From Candidatus Nitrotoga sp. CP45 (GTDB taxonomy: Bacteria > Bacteroidota > Bacteroidia > Flavobacteriales > Flavobacteriaceae): DNA of 5,682 bases. The translations under genes were made by a program, and so were the position numbers. The notes beneath the pieces were generated by a model. It was not told the origin of the DNA, did not search any database, and saw only the letters and a list, made by a program, of their open reading frames with translations. Of the stretch, positions 1 through 4,568 are shown in pieces; position 1 is the first letter of the stretch; each line of letters opens with the position of its first letter. Location of the stretch: positions 1 to 5,682 of the forward strand of contig CALQCV020000141.1 of NCBI GenBank assembly GCA_943329165.2, in the 5' to 3' direction.

Positions 1-76
1 ACTAACTAAAAAATTGATGTTTAAAACTAAGCGAGTCGTTGCATTAATTTGTTTTTCAATTACATAAGAAAAAGCA

Positions 77-657
77 AACTATGTACCCTAAATTTAAACC
101 AACACTTGAAATAACCTGGGGCTTTTTTCTCGATTGCTAAGGTTTTAACCAAATCCGACAATGAACTTCAAAGCAATACTATCCTTAAAATACATTTTAT
201 AGCCCAAACTTCCGCCTAAACCGAAATCGGTATATTATGATTTTTTAGTGGTGAAGTAATCAGGCATGGCCATACCAGATATGCGGACTATTTCTTTGTA
301 ATCGCCGCCATTATAGGAACCAAAAACTTCAGCGAAATAACACCTCGATTTACTTTCTGATAAAGCATATCTCAAATAAGGATTGAACTCAAACTTAGGA
401 ACATTATTTCTGTAGCCATTGTCGAAGTCATCATTTAGTTTCCCACTATTTGAATAATTTACATTAAAACCTGTGGAGAAGTCTTTTCCAAGAAAGCGTT
501 CATAACTAAAACTTGCTTTTGTATAAACAATAGCAGTCAAAATATCTAAACGAAATTCATTCTTTTTATTGTCAAGCACAGTGCTTTCTTGTGCTTGTGA
601 AGCCAATGATATTGGGAAAAATAGACAAAATAATTTTTTTATTCTCGGTTGCTTTAT
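77..657 (-). pseudogene. DUF3575-family outer-membrane beta-barrel protein, decayed
   Basis: I recognise this as a DUF3575-type protein, a small exported protein with an outer-membrane beta-barrel-like pattern and no defined substrate. In one frame from 657 the sequence reads IKQPRIKKLFCLFFPISLAS then QAQ: a lipid-protein-like basic, hydrophobic signal peptide with a cleavage site before AQ. The mature part has family-like segments (NEFRLDIL, SFSYERFLGKD, FNPYLRYAL, YFAEVFGSY, YTDFGLGGSLGYK, LKFIVGFG, LNLGY). The frame is broken. The codon expected to be ATG is ATA (655-657). TAA stops interrupt it at 235-237 and 145-147. The last segment LNLGY is in the next frame, consistent with one lost base near 97-103. 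The restored length, about 193 codons, suits the family. The longest intact piece is 235-606 (123 aa), which would need a TTG start inside the signal peptide. It follows the transglutaminase gene by 40 bp. A sequencing artefact is possible but would need several independent errors. Confidence 0.82.
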
Positions 658-673
658 TTGAAAAAGTAAATAT

Positions 674-700
674 AATTACGAATTAAGAAATACGAAATTA
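674..700. repeat. short direct repeat AATTACGAATTA / AAATACGAAATTA
   Basis: Two imperfect copies of an ACGAATTA-type word (674-685 and 688-700) fill the spacer after the transglutaminase gene, and the second copy includes that gene's TAA stop at 698-700. It is short and AT-rich, so chance is possible. It resembles the word repeats in other spacers of this window. Just beyond it, 667-674 read on the minus strand gives TATATTTA, one mismatch from TAnnTTTG. That may be a relic promoter of the decayed downstream gene, but I see no -33 partner. Confidence 0.4.
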
Positions 701-1630
701 ATCTAAAGTCAGCGCTCCTAGAATTTCTTCATTCATAAATGGACCGCCAGGATATTTTGCAGTATAATCAAGATTTAGCCAGATGTTTCCCCGTTCATCA
801 ATATGATAATTAATTGGTTTGTTTTTACTTTCTCTTGGGAAAAGTACTTTTTTGATGGCATAATTGATATGTTCTAAATCATTTTTATTGCCAATTAATA
901 GTTCGGGATAAATATGTCCTTTAGTATGAATCAATCGCGTAGTGCCACCAACAGATTTGATGCAGGCGGTCATAAATACGGAATGATCATCGCAATCGCC
1001 TGAAAAATATTGAAGCGATTCAGTGGCTTTGGCAATGTAATCATATCCTTTTGGATCGCTGACGTAATTCCAGCGGCTGTTTATTTCTTTAAAAATTGCA
1101 AACGACTGAATGATAGTAAAATAATCATAATAGCCTTTTACATTTTTAAAATTCTTGTTAATGGCCATGATAGCAAAATTTCTTATTTTGGGATTTTGAT
1201 ATTCTACCGCAGCTATAATTTTAGACTTGTTTGGAAAAGGAAGCAACTTGGTAATGATAATATCTTGTGGATATGGATCTTCACTCATGGTGTACATCAT
1301 CGAGCGGTAATCTTCAATTACACTTTGAAAACCATATTTTCCTGATATCGTTCCGAAACCAAGCATGATAAAATAAAGGATAACCGAAATTAGAGTTACT
1401 CTTCGCAAAGCTCTTAATAGTAATTGAATGGCAATCAATATTACGAGAAACAATAAGATTCTATCGATATGTTGCGCCCAATCTAAAGTAATAAAATTGT
1501 GATGAGCGATGATAAAAATTGGAATGGTAATGAGAATGTTGAGCACAAAAATGATAATCAAATCCCACGGACTTTTTATCCTGAATTTTTCTTTAAGTTG
1601 CTGATAAGTAACACTTCCTAATTTTATCAT
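698..1630 (-). CDS. Membrane-anchored transglutaminase-like (papain-fold) protein
   Basis: The protein has 310 residues. Three hydrophobic segments at about 23-43, 57-73 and 77-97 are followed by a soluble domain from about 100 to the end. The second half has the transglutaminase-like Cys-His-Asp layout: C213 in GDCDDHS, H239 in TKGHIYPE and D288 in IWLNLDYT. Such domains in bacteria act as cysteine peptidases, amidases or cross-linking enzymes; which of these applies, and on what substrate, cannot be told from sequence. All three candidate catalytic residues are present, so it is probably active. I cannot say whether the domain faces the cytoplasm or periplasm. The start at 1630 (MIKLGSV) lies 17 bp after the stop of the binding-protein gene, so the two are very likely co-transcribed. 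The small spacer contains a perfect 5-bp-arm palindrome (TGCCA-A-TGGCA, + strand 1633-1643), too tight to form a good hairpin. Confidence 0.8.
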   Translation of the reverse strand: MIKLGSVTYQQLKEKFRIKSPWDLIIIFVLNILITIPIFIIAHHNFITLDWAQHIDRILLFLVILIAIQLLLRALRRVTLISVILYFIMLGFGTISGKYGFQSVIEDYRSMMYTMSEDPYPQDIIITKLLPFPNKSKIIAAVEYQNPKIRNFAIMAINKNFKNVKGYYDYFTIIQSFAIFKEINSRWNYVSDPKGYDYIAKATESLQYFSGDCDDHSVFMTACIKSVGGTTRLIHTKGHIYPELLIGNKNDLEHINYAIKKVLFPRESKNKPINYHIDERGNIWLNLDYTAKYPGGPFMNEEILGALTLD

Positions 1631-1647
1631 AGTGCCAATGGCAAAAG

Positions 1648-2499
1648 CTACATGGCTTTCACTATTTCAGCAAAAGTACCTTTTTTATCTATAATCTTTA
1701 GGTCAACTAATTGATTTTGGATATTGTTTAACACTTTTTCCTCTAATGGTTTTTGTGACCATTTGGTTAGCGATAACCATTCCTGAATATCTTCTATTTT
1801 TTGATGGTATTTTGATGCCAAAGTTCTGTCGATACTAGGAATATCTTTAAATTCAATAGTGGTATTGTTTATAGTTTCTAAAATTAGGGCAACACTTTGT
1901 TTGTTAGCTTCCAAAAACTCATTTCTCACAGCAATAACAAAACAAGGCCAAGGAGTTGGACAATCGGCAACGCGACGAAAAATACCTTTGTCAACTAAAG
2001 ATTTGGTCATAAAACGTTCCCACATAAAATAATCGGCTGTACTATTCGTTAATGCCTCAACGGCGCCATCAATAGTATTGATTATTTCAAATTGAAGTTT
2101 ATGGGTATTCCAATTTTGATTTTGTGCATTGACATACGCCATCAAATGCGAACCCGAACCATAGCGTGAAATAGCCACTTTGGTATTTTCTAAATCAGTT
2201 AATGACTTGTATTTTGAAGTAGCAGCAACATGAATTCCCCAAATCAAAGGACTTTCAACATAAACCTGAACAATTGAACAGTCATTTCCGACAACGATAT
2301 CTTTTATGATGCCTTCAGTTAAAATAACAGCCATATCGGTTTCACCATCACGAAGCATTTGACACATTTTGCCCGTGCCTTCTGGAATATCTGTCCATTG
2401 CAAATCTATTCCGATTTCCTCGAATTCACCATTTTCGATGCACATTTGCCAGGGTAGGTTAAAATGTTCGGGAACGCCAACTATTTTTATTATTTTCAT
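1648..2499 (-). CDS. Cytosolic periplasmic-binding-protein-fold protein, CA3427/THI5-like
   Basis: The 283-residue protein resembles the solute-binding component of ABC transporters (type 2 PBP fold; the NMT1/THI5-like and CA3427-like branch, named after a Candida albicans protein). It starts directly with a beta strand (MKIIKIVGVPEHFNLPW) and has no signal peptide or lipobox, so it should stay in the cytoplasm. That argues against classical transport. Visible family-like stretches are VPEHFNLPW (9-17), EGTGKMCQMLRDGETDMAV (40-58), ISRYGSGSHLMAY (110-122), YFMWERFM (157-164) and PTPWPCFVIAVR (181-192). The Trp, Phe and His residues in these motifs could line a ligand pocket. There is no permease or ATPase gene in the window. 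The ATG follows an A-rich leader with no Shine-Dalgarno sequence. The gene sits between a nucleoside phosphorylase and a transglutaminase-like gene. The ligand is unknown; a pyrimidine- or thiamine-related one is only a guess from the fold. Confidence 0.78.
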   Translation of the reverse strand: MKIIKIVGVPEHFNLPWQMCIENGEFEEIGIDLQWTDIPEGTGKMCQMLRDGETDMAVILTEGIIKDIVVGNDCSIVQVYVESPLIWGIHVAATSKYKSLTDLENTKVAISRYGSGSHLMAYVNAQNQNWNTHKLQFEIINTIDGAVEALTNSTADYFMWERFMTKSLVDKGIFRRVADCPTPWPCFVIAVRNEFLEANKQSVALILETINNTTIEFKDIPSIDRTLASKYHQKIEDIQEWLSLTKWSQKPLEEKVLNNIQNQLVDLKIIDKKGTFAEIVKAM

Positions 2500-2511
2500 T
2501 TTTAATTTTTT

Positions 2512-2588
2512 AAGAGAATAGAATATAGAGAATAGAGAGTAGACAATTTTGATGTTCAGAGTCTATGTTCTATATTCGTTGTTCTCTT
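2512..2588 (-). repeat. Imperfect long hairpin with GAATAGA/GAATATAGA words
   Basis: This fills almost all of the 100-bp spacer between the phosphorylase and binding-protein genes. The arms pair in three blocks: 2512-2518 with 2582-2588 (7 bp), 2521-2529 with 2569-2577 (9 bp, GAATATAGA) and 2540-2544 with 2561-2565 (5 bp), around a 16-base loop. The left arm is itself built of repeated GAATAGA-like words. The phosphorylase stop region (GGAATAGAG on the minus strand) carries the same word. On the minus strand no U-run follows the stem, so it is not a classical terminator. It could stabilise or process the transcript between the two genes, or be an interspersed repeat. Confidence 0.6.
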
Positions 2589-2599
2589 TTTTATTTTCT

Positions 2600-3466
2600 C
2601 TATTCCGCAAATTTACCCAAAGTATACTGAATCAAATCATCCACCGCTTTATATGGGTCAGCACTGAAAGTTCCGTTGGCACGATTCGCAATGATTGCAT
2701 TTAACGATAGACAATTATGCCCCATAAGCTTTCCTAGGCCATAAATAGCTGACGTTTCCATCTCAAGATTTGCCATTCGAACATTGCCGAATTTGAAATT
2801 ATCCATTTTGCTATTCAGCTCTGGATCCTGAATTGCCAAACGCAAAACTCTTCCCTGTGGACCATAAAAGCCACCGGCAGTTCCGGTAATTCCTTTGTGG
2901 ATTTGGTTGCTATCGAATTTGTTTTTTAGTGTTTCTGAACATCCAATAATGTATGGTTTTCCTTTTCTCAAATCCCAATTGGTGTGTTTGATAAACGCAT
3001 CTTCCATTTCCATTTCGCAGATGTCGTCAATCACGTAGGAGCGAAGCATGTTGTCCAACCCAAGTCCATATTCACCCATTACAAAACTGTCTACAGGAAT
3101 ATCTTCTTGTAACGAACCAGAAGTCCCGATGCGAACTATATTCAATGAAGTCAAAGTCTCTTTTGGTTGACGTGTTTCCAAATTAATATTCACCAAAGCA
3201 TCCAATTCGTTAATGGTAATATCAATGTTATCCGGGCCAATTCCGGTTGACATAACAGTGATTTTTTTGCCTTTGTAAAAACCAGTTTGCGTTTTGAATT
3301 CACGCTTTTGTGTAGAAAATTCGATACTGTCAAAAAACTGGGTTATTTTTTCAACTCTATTTTGGTCTCCCACAAAGATTATGTCTGTGGCAATATGCTC
3401 GGGTTTCAGGTTTAAGTGGTAAACACTTCCGTCTGGGTTTAATATTAATTCTGATGATTTGATCAT
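2600..3466 (-). CDS. Nucleoside phosphorylase (uridine phosphorylase-like)
   Basis: With the ATG at 3466 the protein has 288 residues. Family members carry out reversible phosphorolysis of a nucleoside to a base plus (deoxy)ribose 1-phosphate, in cytoplasmic nucleoside salvage. Hallmarks of the PNP/UDP fold are present: FVGDQNRVEKI (31-41) with the phosphate-binding Gly and Arg, VMSTGIGPDNIDI (71-83), VRIGTSGSLQ (111-120) with the phosphate loop, a GTAGGFYGPQGR segment (195-206) in the base-binding region, and NLEMETSAIYGL (233-244), whose Glu-Met-Glu contacts the ribose. I infer uridine rather than purine preference from overall resemblance only. A frame extension to 3511 would begin with TTG inside a direct repeat and adds a non-conserved sequence (MLKSWRTLRLIK), so I chose MIKSSEL. 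The ATG follows a run of A residues. The gene is 129 bp downstream of the SUI1-type gene. Confidence 0.87.
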   Translation of the reverse strand: MIKSSELILNPDGSVYHLNLKPEHIATDIIFVGDQNRVEKITQFFDSIEFSTQKREFKTQTGFYKGKKITVMSTGIGPDNIDITINELDALVNINLETRQPKETLTSLNIVRIGTSGSLQEDIPVDSFVMGEYGLGLDNMLRSYVIDDICEMEMEDAFIKHTNWDLRKGKPYIIGCSETLKNKFDSNQIHKGITGTAGGFYGPQGRVLRLAIQDPELNSKMDNFKFGNVRMANLEMETSAIYGLGKLMGHNCLSLNAIIANRANGTFSADPYKAVDDLIQYTLGKFAE

Positions 3467-3486
3467 TTTTTTTGTTTTGATTAACC

Positions 3487-3522
3487 GCAAAGTTCGCCAT
3501 GATTTAAGCAAATTTCGCTATG
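3487..3522. repeat. 15-bp direct repeat, 21-bp period, upstream of phosphorylase
   Basis: GCAAAGTTCGCCATG (3487-3501) and GCAAATTTCGCTATG (3508-3522) match at 13 of 15 positions and begin 21 bp apart, two helical turns. They lie 21 bp and more upstream of the phosphorylase ATG. On the minus strand each copy contains a GAnnTTTG sequence, one mismatch from the -7 promoter consensus TAnnTTTG. This may be a tandem operator, a promoter region or an interspersed GCAAAGTTCGC-type word repeat. Confidence 0.5.
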
Positions 3523-3555
3523 TTTTATTATTAAATTATATGTTTAAAGTTATTT

Positions 3556-3599
3556 CTGTAAACTGAAAACTGTGACTGTAAACTGAACACCAGTTTCAG
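3556..3599. repeat. Tandem CTGTAAACTGAA repeat with inverted third copy
   Basis: CTGTAAACTGAA occurs identically at 3556-3567 and 3576-3587, a 20-bp period. CAGTTTCAG at 3591-3599 is the inverted form and overlaps the TGA stop (3596-3598) of the SUI1-type gene. In the minus-strand transcript the stop-proximal CUGAAACUG can pair with either downstream copy, giving alternative weak hairpins in the 3' untranslated region. No U-run follows. Confidence 0.6.
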
Positions 3600-3928
3600 C
3601 CGCCAACTCTCTTTACTTTAAAGCCCTTGTCTTTAAGCAGGTTCATAATTTTATCGCGGTAATCGCCTTGAATGATGATAGCGCTATCTTTAAAAGTCCC
3701 ACCAACACTGAGTTTGGTTTTGAGTTCTTTAGCTAATAATTTGAAATCTTCCTCACTACCTTCATAACCTTCAATAATAGTGGTGGCTTTTCCTTTTCGT
3801 TTTTCATATTTACAAATAATAGCTTCTTTTTGAATAAAAAGGACATGCTCGTGTTTTTCAACTACTTCCGGTTTGTCCGAAGGTTGGTGTTCAGGAAATA
3901 GTTTTTTTAATTGGTCTTGTAAATCCAT
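3596..3928 (-). CDS. yciH: SUI1/eIF1-family translation factor (YciH-like)
   Basis: The 110-residue protein is a bacterial homologue of eukaryotic eIF1/SUI1. The family binds the small ribosomal subunit; in bacteria its role is less settled and may concern initiation fidelity or stress. The first 30 residues (MDLQDQLKKLFPEHQ and onwards) are a polar, probably flexible tail. The SUI1 domain spans about 31-108: CKYEKRKGKATTIIEGYEG (39-57), a basic beta-hairpin; an alpha helix at 59-72; LSVGGTFKDSAIIIQGDYRD (73-92), the most conserved core; and a final helix and strand ending KGFKVKRVGG. Length and ending are normal for the Bacteroidetes form. The open frame extends upstream to 3967, but that part (MGFGICFFVILPA) is read from the terminator-like hairpin and poly-A/T tract, so the ATG at 3928 is the start. 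The next gene, the phosphorylase, is 129 bp further on. Confidence 0.92.
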   Translation of the reverse strand: MDLQDQLKKLFPEHQPSDKPEVVEKHEHVLFIQKEAIICKYEKRKGKATTIIEGYEGSEEDFKLLAKELKTKLSVGGTFKDSAIIIQGDYRDKIMNLLKDKGFKVKRVGG

Positions 3929-3943
3929 AGCTGGTAAAATTAC

Positions 3944-3996
3944 AAAAAAACAAATCCCAAATCCCATTAAAAAACAAATTTTGGAATTTGGAATTT
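3944..3996 (-). terminator. Intrinsic-terminator-like hairpin upstream of the SUI1-type gene
   Basis: On the minus-strand transcript, bases from 3996-3982 pair with 3966-3952 over 15 uninterrupted positions, including two G-U pairs, around a 15-base loop. The stem is followed by G and then seven U (3950-3944). The arms are built of the word AAATTCC / GGGATTT used twice. On the plus strand the G-U positions become C-A mismatches, so the signal works in one direction only, as expected for a terminator of the upstream 57-residue gene. The stem is AU-rich. The SUI1-type start codon lies just 15 bases past the U-run, so attenuation of read-through into that gene is also possible. Confidence 0.6.
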
Positions 3997-4070
3997 TATA
4001 TTTTGGTACTCACTATTGAAAGTTGAATTGCTGCTAAAAAAATCACTAGATATTTCATTCGATTGCTTAT

Positions 4071-4244
4071 TTATTCTTCGTCTTCTTGATTAAAATAAGC
4101 AACGCCCATCCAAAGTAAACCAAGACCAACTCCTATAGTTGCTGCAAGTTGAAGTATATCAAATATAAATCCTAAAATTAACGCTCCGATTACACAGCAA
4201 AAAAATACACTTAGCGCCTTAAAAAAACCTTTTTTAATTTTCAT
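4071..4244 (-). CDS. Small two-helix membrane protein, 57 aa, unrecognised
   Basis: I do not recognise a family. The reading frame starts at ATG 4244 (MKIKKGFFKAL) and ends at TAA 4071. It encodes a short basic N-terminus, a hydrophobic segment at about 11-28 (LSVFFCCVIGALILGFIF), a short turn (DILQ), a second hydrophobic segment at 33-51 with glycine repeats (TIGVGLGLLWMGVAYF), and an acidic tail NQEDEE. The positive N-terminus suggests both ends face the cytoplasm in a hairpin topology. Clean membrane-protein composition, an ordinary ATG and a following terminator-like hairpin support it as real. A weak TATCTTTA (4261-4268 on the minus strand) lies 16 bases upstream and might be a -7 element. 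It could act as a small envelope or regulatory protein; nothing shows which. Confidence 0.62.
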   Translation of the reverse strand: MKIKKGFFKALSVFFCCVIGALILGFIFDILQLAATIGVGLGLLWMGVAYFNQEDEE

Positions 4245-4568
4245 AACTATATATTTCCCTTAAAGATAAAAATTCTTATGAAATGTTAACATAAATTTGC
4301 CAAAAAAATAAAAATTGCTGTAAATAGTTGTTAAAATATTCATTTTTTGATAATTTTTTCAAAGTGAATGGTCTTTCATTTAATTCAGTACACTATTCTT
4401 CCTATTTCATCCTAGATGTAAGGATTAAAAATTTTCCAATGTTACTTCTTACCTAAAAACCATTGTTCGTTGAGACAAATTATCACTTTCATCTATTATC
4501 TTTTCTGAATTGGCCGTACTCTTTCAAACAAAAAAATTATATTTTTGCAAGGCCGTAAATAAAACTAA
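4245..4568. other. Divergent AT-rich intergenic region
   Basis: This 324-bp gap between the divergently read 57-residue protein gene and the E1 gene contains no convincing open reading frame or RNA gene. It holds the putative E1 promoter near its right end, a weak -7-like sequence for the leftward gene at 4261-4268, and two GGCCGTA copies (4512-4518, 4551-4557) either side of the E1 -7 element. The middle (about 4270-4500) is plain AT-rich sequence with no strong palindrome that I can see. Confidence 0.6.
4540..4547 (+). promoter_or_regulatory. Putative Bacteroidetes -7 promoter element for E1 gene
   Basis: TATTTTTG matches the Bacteroidetes -7 consensus TAnnTTTG exactly and ends 21 bases before the E1 start codon, implying a short leader. 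I find no good -33 TTTG at the usual spacing; the nearest TTG (4510-4512) is 27 bases upstream, rather too far. A GGCCGTA copy lies immediately downstream at 4551. Confidence 0.5.

Noticed and set aside
1..76. Open frame on the minus strand running to the left edge
   Set aside because: It is a short AT-rich continuation beyond the pseudogene with no start codon or recognisable motif.
235..606. Intact 123-aa gene starting at TTG 606
   Set aside because: The start would cut the signal peptide, and the family continues past the stop at 235. It is better read as part of a pseudogene.
1010..1345. Plus-strand open frame of 111 codons
   Set aside because: It is antisense to the catalytic half of the transglutaminase-like gene, has no recognisable domain, and its composition is explained by the opposite frame.
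1633..1643. TGCCA-A-TGGCA palindrome just before the transglutaminase start
   Set aside because: The arms are only 5 bp with a single central base, so it cannot form a proper hairpin. With no second site, an operator role cannot be supported.
3467..3511. N-terminal extension of the phosphorylase from a TTG codon
   Set aside because: The added 15 residues are encoded by the direct repeat and are not family-like. The ATG at 3466 has a typical A-rich leader.
3929..3967. N-terminal extension of the SUI1-type protein (MGFGICFFVILPA)
   Set aside because: It is encoded by the hairpin arm and U-run. The family starts at MDLQDQLKKLFPEH.
3996..4058. Twenty-residue hydrophobic peptide MKYLVIFLAAIQLSIVSTKI after the 57-aa gene
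   Set aside because: It looks like a bare signal sequence, and its stop falls in the terminator stem. Too short to support as a gene; it may be a remnant.
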